Of a stretch of DNA of 64,000 bases, positions 16,534-25,342 are shown in pieces. The DNA comes from Minicystis rosea (GTDB lineage Bacteria; Myxococcota_A; Polyangia; Polyangiales; Polyangiaceae): the NCBI GenBank assembly GCA_001931535.1, contig CP016211.1:15329501-15393500 (forward strand), read 5' to 3'. Numbering within the stretch: position 1 is the stretch's first letter; each line of letters opens with the position of its first letter. The position numbers and the translations under genes were made by a program. The notes under the pieces were generated by a model. It did not search any database, was not told where the DNA came from, and saw only the letters and a list, made by a program, of their open reading frames with translations.

Positions 16534-17736
16534 TCACGGCGTGGCGTTGGGCAGGACGCGCAGGCGATGGAGCTTCGTGGTCGGGGAGGGCTCGGCGAGC
16601 TGCTCCACGGCGATGATCTCGGCGGTGTCGCACGAGAGCCAGCGGGTGCTCGCGATGAGGAGCTGGCTCGCGCCGGGCACGGTGGTGCTGCCGAGAGGGC
16701 TCGTGTTTGCGGTGGTGAAGTCGACCTCGGCGGTGCGGCAACCGTCGGCCTTGCACAGCGCGCCGTGGCCCCGGGCGCCGTCTTCGAGGGCGGGCGAGCC
16801 GCTGCTGTAGTTGGAGGCCACGAGGGCGACCATCGAATCGGCGGTCTCGCCGATCTCGGTCGAGCCGTCCGCGTCGACGCGCCACACGCGATAGACGGCG
16901 CCGGTGCCCGGCGTGTCGTGGACCACGAACCAGCGGCCATCGCCCGTCGGGACGGCGTACATCACGAGCTTGAAGCCACCTTCCAGGCTGAAGAGGGGCG
17001 AGAAGCTCGCGTCCTTCTCCAGCGCGGCGGAGGAGAGCGTCGCGGTCTCGAGCTCGTTGTGGCGGCGGAGGATGCGCTTCTCGATGCCCTTCGCCTCGAC
17101 CAGGCCGAGCAAGGTGTGGTCGCCGTAGTCGAGCAGCGGCTCGGGCGCGCCTTGGCCCGGGGCCCACGCGGCGACGACGTGCTGCGCGGCGTTCCACAGG
17201 AGCCAGCGACCGGCGGTCGGCTGGTCGACGGCGAACAGGTCGTAGCCGGCGGGGAGCGTGACGGATTCGGCGGCGCTCCAAGTCTTGGCGCCGGCTGCGA
17301 GCTGGAGGCCGGTGAGGACCGTGGGGCTCCCGCCCTCCGGCACGTAGTAGGTGCAGCGGAGCGGATCGCCGCCGCAGATGCCGAAGCCCGGCGGGTGAGC
17401 GAGCGTCGAGCGCGCGCTCGTCGCGAGGTCGACGAACCAGGACTCGGTCGCGGCCTGGCCGGGCTCGAGAGGGACTTCGGATCCGTGCCAGTACTCGTGA
17501 CCGTCGATCACCACGAGCGCGGCCGGCTCGATGCCCGCCTGCTCGTGGATCAGCTTGGGCGCGATCGCCGCCGGGCAGGCGGTATCGGCCACGCAGAAGC
17601 CATCGTCGCAGCGCTCGCCGTCGGGGCAGGCGAACGAGGTGAGGCAGGCGCGGGGCGGGTCCGGCGTGGTGTCGATCGTGGGGCTGCAGGCGAGGAGGGA
17701 ACCGGCGAGGAAGCAAGCAAGCAAGGGCGTACGCAT
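16534..17736 (-). CDS. lipoprotein, hypothetical
   Basis: A 400-residue exported protein with a signal peptide and lipobox SLLAC. A short Cys-rich segment follows (RACLTSFACPDGERCDDGFC), resembling the Cys-containing knots found after the lipobox of many myxobacterial surface proteins. The remaining ~340 residues are beta-rich with Trp/Tyr (GRWLLWNAAQHVVAAWAPG) and may form a propeller-like fold. No catalytic motif is seen. ATG 17736 is chosen; an ATG nine bases upstream is equally possible. It is convergent with the preceding gene. Confidence 0.75.
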   Translation of the reverse strand: MRTPLLACFLAGSLLACSPTIDTTPDPPRACLTSFACPDGERCDDGFCVADTACPAAIAPKLIHEQAGIEPAALVVIDGHEYWHGSEVPLEPGQAATESWFVDLATSARSTLAHPPGFGICGGDPLRCTYYVPEGGSPTVLTGLQLAAGAKTWSAAESVTLPAGYDLFAVDQPTAGRWLLWNAAQHVVAAWAPGQGAPEPLLDYGDHTLLGLVEAKGIEKRILRRHNELETATLSSAALEKDASFSPLFSLEGGFKLVMYAVPTGDGRWFVVHDTPGTGAVYRVWRVDADGSTEIGETADSMVALVASNYSSGSPALEDGARGHGALCKADGCRTAEVDFTTANTSPLGSTTVPGASQLLIASTRWLSCDTAEIIAVEQLAEPSPTTKLHRLRVLPNATP

Positions 17737-17749
17737 GCGAGCGAGCATA

Positions 17750-17766
17750 CCCCAGCGGTTCGGGTG
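17750..17766 (+). repeat. solitary copy of the 42-bp-array core
   Basis: CCCCAGCGGTTCGGGTG matches the array sequence CCCCAACGGTTTGGGTG (15325-15341) at 15 of 17 bases. It lies in the 69-bp interval between two divergent genes. Confidence 0.4.
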
Positions 17767-17805
17767 GTGCGCCGGCACGCCCCCGTGCTACATGCGCGCG
17801 CCCCC

Positions 17806-18897
17806 ATGAGCCTGGAAGTCGGAATCGTCGGTCTCCCGAACGTCGGCAAGTCCACCCTCTTCAACGCCCTCACGGCGGCGAAGGCCGAGGCGCAGAACTA
17901 CCCGTTCTGCACCATCGAGCCGAACGTCGGCGTGGTGCCGGTGCCGGACGACCGGCTCGGGCTCCTGGCGAAGTTCATCAAGTCCGAGAAGATCATCCCC
18001 GCGTCGGTGCGCATCGTCGACATCGCCGGCCTCGTGCGCGGCGCCAGCACGGGTGAAGGCCTCGGCAACAAGTTCTTGAGCCACATCCGCCAGGTGGACG
18101 CGATCCTCCACGTGGTGCGCTGCTTCGAGACGAGCGACGTCGTGCACGTCGACGGCGGCGTCGATCCCATCCGCGACATCGGCACCATCGACACCGAGCT
18201 GATGCTCGCCGACCTCTCCTCGCTCGAAGGCACGCTGGAGAAGGCCCGCAAGCAGCTCAAGGGCGACAAGGAGCTGGCGCCCAAGATCGCCGTCATGGAG
18301 AAGTGCCACGAGGCCCTCTCCGCCGGGAAGCCCATCCGCTCGCTCGACCTCGACGACGAGCAGCGCAAGTACATCCGCTCGCTCGGCATGATCACCGCGA
18401 GCAAGGTCCTCTACGTGGCCAACGTCGACGAGAAGGACGTGCACGGCACCGGCCCGCTCGCGTCGAAGGTGCGCGCCCACGCGGCAGCCGAGGGCAGCGG
18501 CGTCGTCGCCGTGTGCAGCAAGCTGGAGTCGGAGCTGTCCGAGCTCTCCGCCGAGGACCGGCAGGAGATGCTGGAGGGCCTCGGCATGAAGGAGCCCGCC
18601 CTCGCCACGCTGGCGCGCGAGGCGTACCGGCTCCTCGGCCTGCAGAGCTACTTCACGGCGGGCCCGAAGGAGATCCGGGCCTGGACGATCCCCGCCGGCT
18701 GCACCGCGCCCGAGGCGGCAGGCGTCATCCACTCCGACTTCGAGAAGAGCTTCATCCGCGCCGAGGTCTACGGCGTCTCGGACCTCGTCGAGCACCGCAC
18801 CGAAGCCGCCATCCGCAGCGCCGGCAAGCTCCGCGTCGAAGGTCGCACCTACATCTTCCGCGACGGCGACGTCGCCCACTTCCTCACCGGCGCCTGA
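17806..18897 (+). CDS. ychF: redox-regulated ATPase YchF
   Basis: A 363-residue Obg-family P-loop protein of the usual YchF length. Walker A is GLPNVGKST at residues 9-17; Walker B is VDIAGLVRGAS. The G4-type motif is replaced by NVDE, which in this family gives ATP over GTP preference. The C-terminal TGS-like domain is present (SYFTAGPKEIRAWTIPAGC, then DFEKSFIRAEVY). It binds ribosomes and modulates translation and stress responses. No Shine-Dalgarno is seen and the 5' leader is short, so it may be leaderless. It is followed by a very large hairpin. Confidence 0.97.
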   Translation: MSLEVGIVGLPNVGKSTLFNALTAAKAEAQNYPFCTIEPNVGVVPVPDDRLGLLAKFIKSEKIIPASVRIVDIAGLVRGASTGEGLGNKFLSHIRQVDAILHVVRCFETSDVVHVDGGVDPIRDIGTIDTELMLADLSSLEGTLEKARKQLKGDKELAPKIAVMEKCHEALSAGKPIRSLDLDDEQRKYIRSLGMITASKVLYVANVDEKDVHGTGPLASKVRAHAAAEGSGVVAVCSKLESELSELSAEDRQEMLEGLGMKEPALATLAREAYRLLGLQSYFTAGPKEIRAWTIPAGCTAPEAAGVIHSDFEKSFIRAEVYGVSDLVEHRTEAAIRSAGKLRVEGRTYIFRDGDVAHFLTGA

Positions 18898-18955
18898 GGC
18901 CTCCCGCAAGCGCACCGCGCCCGCCAGGGCGCGGCCGCTCGCAGGCGCCTCCACT

Positions 18956-19112
18956 AAATCAGCGAGCGTAGCGAGCGTGATTCTCGAACGACGAAGACCC
19001 TTCGTGGACGTGGTCGTGAACGCTGACGCTGACGACGGGCCGTCGACGTCAGCGTCAGCGTCCACGTAAACGTCCACGAGACCTGTTGTTCGAGGCTCTT
19101 GACCGCTGATTT
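18956..19112. terminator. 157-bp nested inverted repeat, probable bidirectional terminator
   Basis: Four paired blocks from outside in: AAATCAGC (18956-18963) with GCTGATTT (19105-19112); CTCGAAC (18983-18989) with GTTCGAG (19088-19094); CGTGGACGT (19003-19011) with ACGTCCACG (19070-19078); and a 20-bp arm (19015-19034) with 19047-19066, one mismatch. The loop is 12 nt. The inner arms contain the short tandem CGCTGACGCTGACG. Confidence 0.7.
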
Positions 19113-19236
19113 GGCACGAAGCGCCTCTCCGCAGGCGCTTCAACCCGCACGAAGCGCTTCTCTCTCAGCACTGCAGCCGCGACCGCCAGGGAGCGGGCTC
19201 ACCCAGCGCTTCGGGCACACGCGACCAGAGCCCCGC

Positions 19237-19263
19237 GCCCGCTTCGTGTTGCGTGAAGCGGGC
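19237..19263 (-). terminator. hairpin downstream of the DUF1554 lipoprotein gene
   Basis: GCCCGCTTC (19237-19245) and GAAGCGGGC (19255-19263) form a perfect 9-bp stem with a 9-nt loop, 11 bp after the stop of the minus-strand gene. Confidence 0.5.
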
Positions 19264-19274
19264 CTCCTCCATGC

Positions 19275-20450
19275 TCACTGCTGGAAGCAGTAGAGGTGCG
19301 CCTTCTGGGTGCATTCGGTGGTTTTGCCGATGGTCCACTTGGCGTCCGTCGTGCCCGAGAGGCCGCCGACGCTGCTGAGGCCCGCAGTGCTCGTGGACGA
19401 CCAGTCGTTGCAAGCGTTGCCGCTGTACGTGCCGTTCGTCTTCGTCCCCGTCCAGACGTCGGCCTGCGAGAGCGTCGTGTGCGCCTCCGTGATGTCGATG
19501 CCGTGGACGAGCGTGCCGCTCGTCAGCCCCTCCCAGTTCTGCGCCACGACGGCACCGTCGAGCCGCAGGTAGGGCACCGTGCTCTTCGTGAAGCGGAGGA
19601 ACGGCGAGCTCGTGAGCTCGCTGGTCCACGAGAGCCACGTGCCCCCGAGCCCCGCGCCGGTCGCGATGCTCTTGCACTTGAGGTCCGCCGCCGCGGTGCC
19701 ACCGAAGCCCGCGGCGAAGTCGGACGACGTGACGAAGACGTACTTGCCGTCGACGCACGTGCCGTTGCCGTCGCAGACGCCGTCGGTGTTCGGCCCGCAC
19801 GGCGTCCCCTGAGAGGCGCTGTCCTTCTTGCAGGCGCCGCCCGAGCACAGGCCGATCTCGCAGCCTCCCGTCATGGGGAGCGCGCAGTCCGTGTTGGAGA
19901 TGCACGCCGCGCAGCCCGTCTGCTTGCAGATGAGGCCCTCCGACGCGCAGTCCTTCGTCTCGCCGGCCTTGCACTCGCCGCTCTCGCACGTGGGCGCCGC
20001 GTTGAAGACGCCGTTCACGCAGGGGACGGGGATGGTGTTGGGATCTTGGCAGTCGTCCGCGGTGAGGCAGGAGACGCAGTGCCCCGAGCCGTCGCAGAAC
20101 AGGGCGCCCTCTTCCTTGCAGTCCGTCCCGGCGGCGGTCTTGATGATGCCGCAGGTGCCGGCCTCGCAGATGCTCGTCTTGCAGACGGTGCCCGGCACGG
20201 GACAGTCGCTCGGCTTCTCGCACGGCATGCTCCCCGAGCTGCTCGACGAGGAGGACGAAGAGGACGACGAGGACGAGGCGCTCGAGGAAGAGGCGCCGCC
20301 GCCGGAGCCACCGCCGCCGTGCGGCGTGGGGCCGGGGCATCCGGTGATGGCGACGCCGAGTCCGCCGAAGAGCGCGAGCGCGAGCGCCGGCTTCACGGTG
20401 AGAGAGCGACCCGGGAGTGAGCCCTTCGACATCTCGTTCATCTCGTTCAT
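19275..20450 (-). CDS. DUF1554-type lipoprotein with polyserine linker
   Basis: A 391-residue outer-surface lipoprotein. The signal peptide ends in the lipobox AITGC. A low-complexity Gly/Ser linker follows with an almost unbroken run of about 20 Ser (residues ~48-70). A Cys-rich region (about 75-235) has repeated C-x(5)-DC and CxxGxC units. The C-terminal domain (VFVTSSDFAAGFGGTAAADL through AHLYCFQQ) matches DUF1554, a carbohydrate-recognition-like module found in Leptospira and myxobacterial lipoproteins. ATG 20450 has AGGAGGGG about 6 nt upstream; two in-frame ATGs follow within 20 bases. It lies 59 bp downstream of the PEGA-like gene. Confidence 0.8.
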   Translation of the reverse strand: MNEMNEMSKGSLPGRSLTVKPALALALFGGLGVAITGCPGPTPHGGGGSGGGASSSSASSSSSSSSSSSSSSGSMPCEKPSDCPVPGTVCKTSICEAGTCGIIKTAAGTDCKEEGALFCDGSGHCVSCLTADDCQDPNTIPVPCVNGVFNAAPTCESGECKAGETKDCASEGLICKQTGCAACISNTDCALPMTGGCEIGLCSGGACKKDSASQGTPCGPNTDGVCDGNGTCVDGKYVFVTSSDFAAGFGGTAAADLKCKSIATGAGLGGTWLSWTSELTSSPFLRFTKSTVPYLRLDGAVVAQNWEGLTSGTLVHGIDITEAHTTLSQADVWTGTKTNGTYSGNACNDWSSTSTAGLSSVGGLSGTTDAKWTIGKTTECTQKAHLYCFQQ

Positions 20451-20509
20451 CCTGCCCCTCCTGCGGTGCGCCGATGGCGCACAAGTCATTCGAAGTCGGA
20501 AAGAAGAAG

Positions 20510-21511
20510 TCAGAAGGTCGATCGAATGCCGATCGAGGTCGGCGACAGCACGAGGCTCGTGGTCCCCTTCGGCGTGCTCGGAGGGCGCGCGGAGAGGCCG
20601 AAGCCGACGCCCGCGGATCCGAGGGCGATGACGGCGCCCGCGCCCAGGCCGACGAAGAGCCCGAAGCCGACGAGCTCCCGCGTGCGCGCGGGGTTGAAGT
20701 TGTAGCCGGACGGGCACGCTTGGCGATCGTCGCCGCACTTCTGATCGAGCGTGCGGTGCGCGGACTGCGAGATGATCTCGCCGGCGATCGCGCCCGCGCC
20801 GAGCGCCAAGCCGGCCCCGCCCACGAACCACGGCCACATCGGGCGCGGCTCCTTCACGACGGGCGGTGGGGGCGGCGGAGGCGGAGGTGGAGGCGGCGGA
20901 GGCGGCTCGGCTTCGAGCACGACGGCGACCGTCTTCGCGTCCTTGTTGGTGCCGATGTCGACGAGGATGTCGAACGGCTTGTAGCCCTTCGCCTCGGCGC
21001 GGATGCGGATGGGGCCGGGATCGATGATGTACGCGGTGTTCCAGCGCTCGCGCGGCCAGGCGTTGCCGTCGACCTCCACCGTGAGCCCTTCGAGGGCCGC
21101 GGTCTCGGGCGCGATCTTGAGGGTGAGCTTCGAGAGCTTGGTGGCGAGGTCGTCGCGCAGCTTGGTGGCCGCTTGCACGGCTTCGGCGAAGCCGACCTTG
21201 GTGCCGTGGTTGAGCGCTTTGTCGAACTCGCTCCAGGCCGTCGCCGTCTTGCCTTGGCGGCGATGGCACTCGGCGAGGTTCAACACCGTGTCGCCGCGGT
21301 CCATGTAGCGGAGGCTGTCCTGGAGCGTGCGGCACGCTTCGTCGAGCGTGGCGCGGCTCTGCATCAGCTTGCGCCCGCGCTCGAAGAGCTCCTCGGCCTT
21401 GGCTTGGTCGTCGGCGCGCGCCTCCAGCGCGGCGGTGGAGAGCGCGAGGGCGGAGGCGACCGCGAGCGCGATCCGCGAGATGGCGTGCGAACGGGGAAGG
21501 CGCGCGATCAC
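20510..21511 (-). CDS. exported TPR/PEGA-like protein with C-terminal membrane segments
   Basis: About 333 residues. A signal peptide (ISRIALAVASALALSTAALEARA) is followed by TPR-like helices (AEELFERGRKLMQSRATL, DTVLNLAECHRRQGKTATAW). A PEGA-type beta domain follows (GLTVEVDGNAWPRERWNTAY to GYKPFDILVDIG), then a run of about 15 Pro and two hydrophobic glycine-zipper segments (VGGAGLALGAGAIAGEI and GFGLFVGLGAGAVIALG). This architecture is common beside myxobacterial Ser/Thr kinases. The start is taken as GTG 21511, overlapping the kinase stop (GTGA); GTG 21541 is possible. It is translationally coupled to the kinase, so probably in the same signalling or envelope process. Confidence 0.8.
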   Translation of the reverse strand: MIARLPRSHAISRIALAVASALALSTAALEARADDQAKAEELFERGRKLMQSRATLDEACRTLQDSLRYMDRGDTVLNLAECHRRQGKTATAWSEFDKALNHGTKVGFAEAVQAATKLRDDLATKLSKLTLKIAPETAALEGLTVEVDGNAWPRERWNTAYIIDPGPIRIRAEAKGYKPFDILVDIGTNKDAKTVAVVLEAEPPPPPPPPPPPPPPPVVKEPRPMWPWFVGGAGLALGAGAIAGEIISQSAHRTLDQKCGDDRQACPSGYNFNPARTRELVGFGLFVGLGAGAVIALGSAGVGFGLSARPPSTPKGTTSLVLSPTSIGIRSTF

Positions 21512-24102
21512 GGCTTCTTCTTTCTGTCGTAGGCCTTCCACTTCTCGAACGGGTTGGGAGGCAGGGGCGCCTCGCCGGGATCCGTCGAGGATTTCGGCAT
21601 CGGGCCGAGCTTGCGCGCGGGGCCGGCGTCGGCCGCTTCGCCGGCGTCGATCTCGCCCGCGTCGATCTCGGCGCCGGCGTCGTGCACCGGCGCAGGCGCG
21701 TTCGGTGTCGCGGCGGGGCGCGCGGGCGAAGAGGCGAGCGGCTTCGGGGCCGGCGCTTCGACGGCCTTGCGCGGATCGCTCGTCTCGAGCTTCGCCTTGC
21801 TGCCCGTCATCCGGCCTTCTTCCGCGGCGGCGACGTAGTAGCCATCGAGCACGGCGAGCGGCTGGAACGCGTAGCGGTAACGGCGGCCGTTGACCTCGGC
21901 GACGAGCGTGCCCGTCTTGCCCGCGGCCATGGCTTCGCCGACCTCGGGCGCGAGCGGCACGCGGCCTTCGGCCTTGTTGTCCTCGGCCAGCACCTTGCCG
22001 TCGCGCGCGATGATCAGGCGGCTCTGCACGTAGTCGAGATCGGCCGCGGCGGGCCGCGCCAAGAGCTTGCTCAGCGAGACCTCGAGGTGCGCGGTGCCGC
22101 GGAACGCGCCGCGCTCGTCGTAGAGCGCCGCGCTCGCGGGGAGGATGGGCTCGCCGTCGACGATCGTGGCCGCGCCCCAGACGACACCGCGCTTGGGATC
22201 GGGCTCCTTCGGCGCGGTGATCGGCGCGCGGCCGGCCATGCCGGGGAAGGAGAGCGAGACGCCTTCACGCAGCGCGATCGAGGCGCGGAAGGCAGGGACG
22301 CCGGTGTCGGTGATGAGCGCGCGTTGCTCCGCGGGCGACGCGGCGCGGGCGTCGACGCTGGCGGTGCCGAGCATGAGCTCGCGGAAGGCCGGGCCGAGCA
22401 GGCCGAGCGATCGCAGGAGCGGCTCGAGCGGCTCGCGCGCGGTGCCCGCGCCGAGGGCCGTGACGGGCGCGAGCACGCTGACGTCGCGGCGGTAGCGCGG
22501 CGCGGGGCCGAAGTCGGGCGGCGCGGAGGCTTTGGCGCCGAAGCTCTCGTCGAAGTAGGGCGCCACGTCGCTCGCGGGCAGCTTGCTCAAGACGATCTGC
22601 GCGGCGCCGATGAACTCCGTGAGCGCGGCCTCGTAGCGGCCGAGCTCGCGATCGACGAGCTGCGCTTGGATGGCGGACTCGGCGGCCATCTGGCTGACGC
22701 GCAGCTCGCGGGCGTGCTGCGCGTCGATGCGGGCTTGGCCGGCGATGAGCGCGCCGATCGTGCCGCCCGCGCCGACGAGGCCGAGGCCGAGCACGAGCGT
22801 GAGCGTCGCCATGCGATGCTTGGCGAGGAAGCGCCCGGCGCGGCGCACCTTGCCCTCCGGCAGCGCGAGGACGGCCTCGCCGCGGAGGTGACGACGGACA
22901 TCGTCCGCGAGCTCGCGGACCGAGGGATAGCGATCCTTGGGCTCGAAGCTCGTGGCCTTGCGGACGACGGCGTCGAGCTCGCGCGGCATGGCGCCGGGCC
23001 CGTCGCCGACCGGGGGGATGTCGCGCTTGCCGGTGAGCGCCTTGATGAGCACGGCCTCGATCGACGCGCCGTCGACGGCCGTCTTGAGCGTCACGCACTC
23101 CTGGAGGATGAGCCCCATCGTGTACTGATCGCTCTTGCCGTCGAGCTCGGGGTTCTTGCCCGCGGCTTGCTCCGGCGACATGTACGGCGGCGTTCCGATG
23201 GCGTCGCCGATGCGCGTGCGGCCGAGGTTCGAGCTCGATCGATCGCTCGCTTCGGGGACGTCGAAGCCCGCTTCGAGCGGCTGCCCGCCGGCGCCGATGG
23301 GCCGCGCGATGCCCCAGTCCATCAGATAGACCTCGTTGTGCCGGCCGATCATGATGTTCGCCGGCTTGAGGTCGCGGTGGACGATGCCCTTGTCGTGCGC
23401 GTACGCGAGCGCGTCGCACACCTTGAGGAAGTATTCGAGGCGCTTCTCGAGCTCGAGCTCTTCGCCGAGGGGCTCGCCCTTCTCGCTCTTCTCCCGCGCC
23501 TCGTCGATGATGGTCGCGAGGTCGCGCCCCTGGACGAGCTTCATCGCGTAGCCGAGCGACCCGTCGGTGCCGACGTCGAGCGCGTAGACCGGCACGATGT
23601 TGGGGTGCTCGAGCTGCGCGGTGATCTGCATCTCCGAGAGGAAGCGCGCGAAGGCCTCGGGGTGCGCGGCCATCTCGGGCAGCACGGTCTTCAGCGCGAC
23701 CTTGCGGCGCAGGTAGACGTCGCGTGCGATGTCGACCGCGCCCATCGCGCCTTCGCCGAGGCGGGAGATGGTGCGGAAGCGAACATCGGATCCGCGGTCC
23801 GTGATGGCCGGGGCGCTGGCCCGGCCGGAGGCTGCGTCATGCGCCTGCCGCGGCGCGACGGTGCGCGCCCAGGAAGCGAGCAGCGTGCCCTGGTAGGCGG
23901 GGTCTTCGAGCGACGGGGTCTCCACGCCGCCGAGCGTGTGCAGCTCTTTCACCAAGACAGGGTCGATGGCACGAGCCGCGCCGAGGTACGCGACGAAGCC
24001 ATCGAGGTCGGTCCCACCCTCGGCGCGGTACGCCTCGTAGAGGGGGCGCAGGTCGACTTTGACATACCCATCGACTCGTTTCTGCAGCGTCGCGAGATCC
24101 AT
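21508..24102 (-). CDS. transmembrane Ser/Thr protein kinase with extracytoplasmic sensor
   Basis: An 864-residue Hanks-type kinase. The catalytic domain spans about residues 108-410: Gly loop LGEGAMGAV, Lys138 in VALK, catalytic loop HRDLKPANIM (242-251), the metal motif DWG (262) in place of DFG, and the activation segment ending GTPPYMSPEQAAG. One transmembrane helix lies at about 432-455. A ~350-residue extracytoplasmic region with a Cache-like feel follows, then an Ala/Pro/Asp-rich tail with repeats of DAGE. A ~100-residue N-terminal cytoplasmic segment precedes the kinase. ATG 24102 is chosen; the longer open frame adds Arg/Ser-rich sequence. It is coupled by overlap to the PEGA-like gene. 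Confidence 0.93.
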   Translation of the reverse strand: MDLATLQKRVDGYVKVDLRPLYEAYRAEGGTDLDGFVAYLGAARAIDPVLVKELHTLGGVETPSLEDPAYQGTLLASWARTVAPRQAHDAASGRASAPAITDRGSDVRFRTISRLGEGAMGAVDIARDVYLRRKVALKTVLPEMAAHPEAFARFLSEMQITAQLEHPNIVPVYALDVGTDGSLGYAMKLVQGRDLATIIDEAREKSEKGEPLGEELELEKRLEYFLKVCDALAYAHDKGIVHRDLKPANIMIGRHNEVYLMDWGIARPIGAGGQPLEAGFDVPEASDRSSSNLGRTRIGDAIGTPPYMSPEQAAGKNPELDGKSDQYTMGLILQECVTLKTAVDGASIEAVLIKALTGKRDIPPVGDGPGAMPRELDAVVRKATSFEPKDRYPSVRELADDVRRHLRGEAVLALPEGKVRRAGRFLAKHRMATLTLVLGLGLVGAGGTIGALIAGQARIDAQHARELRVSQMAAESAIQAQLVDRELGRYEAALTEFIGAAQIVLSKLPASDVAPYFDESFGAKASAPPDFGPAPRYRRDVSVLAPVTALGAGTAREPLEPLLRSLGLLGPAFRELMLGTASVDARAASPAEQRALITDTGVPAFRASIALREGVSLSFPGMAGRAPITAPKEPDPKRGVVWGAATIVDGEPILPASAALYDERGAFRGTAHLEVSLSKLLARPAAADLDYVQSRLIIARDGKVLAEDNKAEGRVPLAPEVGEAMAAGKTGTLVAEVNGRRYRYAFQPLAVLDGYYVAAAEEGRMTGSKAKLETSDPRKAVEAPAPKPLASSPARPAATPNAPAPVHDAGAEIDAGEIDAGEAADAGPARKLGPMPKSSTDPGEAPLPPNPFEKWKAYDRKKKP

Positions 24103-24489
24103 GGATGTGCCGGTGATATCACCCCGCTCGACGGGGGTGGAAGATCCGTGCTCCACCCGAGACCCGCGCCGTGATGCCCGGCTCGCAGAGGACCGTGACA
24201 TCGCGATCAGGTGTGATGATCTTTGTGCGGGCCGAGGCCCATCCGTCGGCGCGCGTCAGTCGGCGAGGCGGCTCGGCGCCCTCGCGGGGGCGCGGGTAAA
24301 CGCGCGGCATCCCAATCAAATCTCGCGCGGTGCGTCGGGCCGGGCGGCGAGGAGCGCGCGCGCATGGGCGGCGGTCGTGTCGAGAGGCGCGATGCGCGGC
24401 GGAAGGGCGCTCCAGCCTCGGGGGCGGCGCGGGAGCCTTCGTCTTGTGCCCTGCCGGTGGATCTCGCATGAGGGGCTCGAGGTCGAGAC
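24103..24489. other. 387-bp intergenic region between divergent genes
   Basis: No gene is seen. A hairpin GGGTGGA (24135-24141) with TCCACCC (24152-24158) lies 33 bp upstream of the kinase start and may be an operator or leader structure. The rest shows no recognisable signal. Confidence 0.45.
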
Positions 24490-25206
24490 ATGCGAGAGAT
24501 CATCACCGAGAGCATCGACATTCCCGTCGCCGATGGGACCGCGATGGGCGCGTACGTGGCGCGTCCGGCCGGCGCCGGGCCGCACCCGGGGCTCCTCTTG
24601 TTCCAGGAGATCTTCGGCATCAACGAGCACGTGCGCGACGTCGCGCGGCGCTTCGCGGCCGAGGGCTACGTGGTGCTGGCGCCCGAGCTGTTCCATCGCT
24701 TCGCGCCGGGATATCAAGGGAGCTACGACGACATCCCCGCGAGCATCGCCATGGCGGGGAAGCTCGTGCCCGAAGGCCTCGTGGCCGACATCAAGGCTTC
24801 CGCCGCGGCGCTCGCCGGGCACGCGGCCGTGGCGAAGGGCCGCATCGGCGCTATCGGCTACTGCATGGGCGGCGGCATGGCGTTCGCGGCCAACGCGCTG
24901 ACGGAGCTCGAGGCCGCGGTCTCGTATTACGGCACGCCGCAGGCCGAGATGCAGGAGCAGCTCGCCGCGTCGCTGCATGCGCCCATGCTCTTCGTGTGGG
25001 CCGGGAAGGACGTCTACATCTCGCTCGAGCGGCGCCGCGAGGTCAGCGACCTCATGCGCAAGCACGGGAAGCCCTTCGTCGAGGCCGAGTGGACCTCCGC
25101 GAACCACGGCTTCTTCTGCGACGCGCGCGAGGACTACCACGCGGCGTCGGCGAAGCAGGCCTGGGCGCTGACGCTGGCCTTCCTCGCCGAGCATCTGGGC
25201 GCGTGA
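24490..25206 (+). CDS. dienelactone hydrolase family protein
   Basis: A 238-residue alpha/beta hydrolase of the typical DLH length. The nucleophile Cys125 is in GYCMGG, with Asp174 in AGKD and His206 in NHGFF completing the triad; the Glu that activates the Cys is in FQEIFG (Glu40). DLH enzymes hydrolyse enol-lactones in aromatic breakdown, but many members act on other esters; no aromatic-degradation genes are nearby. The start has GAGGTCGAG just upstream. A hairpin follows the stop. Confidence 0.9.
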   Translation: MREIITESIDIPVADGTAMGAYVARPAGAGPHPGLLLFQEIFGINEHVRDVARRFAAEGYVVLAPELFHRFAPGYQGSYDDIPASIAMAGKLVPEGLVADIKASAAALAGHAAVAKGRIGAIGYCMGGGMAFAANALTELEAAVSYYGTPQAEMQEQLAASLHAPMLFVWAGKDVYISLERRREVSDLMRKHGKPFVEAEWTSANHGFFCDAREDYHAASAKQAWALTLAFLAEHLGA

Positions 25207-25211
25207 GCCGG

Positions 25212-25239
25212 CGAGGCCGCCCGATCGCGCGCGGCCTCG
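25212..25239 (+). terminator. terminator hairpin after the dienelactone hydrolase gene
   Basis: CGAGGCCGC (25212-25220) and GCGGCCTCG (25231-25239) form a perfect 9-bp stem with a 10-nt loop, starting 6 bp after the stop codon. Confidence 0.55.
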
Positions 25240-25258
25240 ATGTCGGTGAACGCTGGCA

Positions 25259-25295
25259 AAGCAAAACGCCGCGCGGCCATACGACACGCGCGGCG
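25259..25295 (-). terminator. intrinsic terminator of the DUF4403 lipoprotein gene
   Basis: On the minus strand, CGCCGCGCG and CGCGCGGCG (25287-25295 with 25267-25275) form a 9-bp stem followed immediately by TTTTGCTT. This is the only hairpin I found in the window with a real T-tract. Confidence 0.7.
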
Positions 25296-25342
25296 GTGAG
25301 GTCCCGCGGCGCTGCGATGTGCAGCGACGCGGGCGGTTCGCA

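Larger units (their letters stand above)
18898..19274. other. 377-bp intergenic region with nested inverted repeats
   Basis: It lies between the convergent ychF and DUF1554 lipoprotein genes. It contains the 157-bp nested inverted repeat (18956-19112), a direct repeat GCACGAAGCGC.TCTC at 19114-19129 and 19147-19162, and a hairpin at 19237-19263. No gene is supported. Confidence 0.7.

Noticed and set aside
20230..20300. Acidic-repeat protein on the plus strand
   Set aside because: It is the complement of the polyserine linker of the DUF1554 lipoprotein, where signal peptide and lipobox show the true strand.
21682..24174. Plus-strand 830-residue gene
   Set aside because: Antisense of the Ser/Thr kinase, which has all catalytic motifs.
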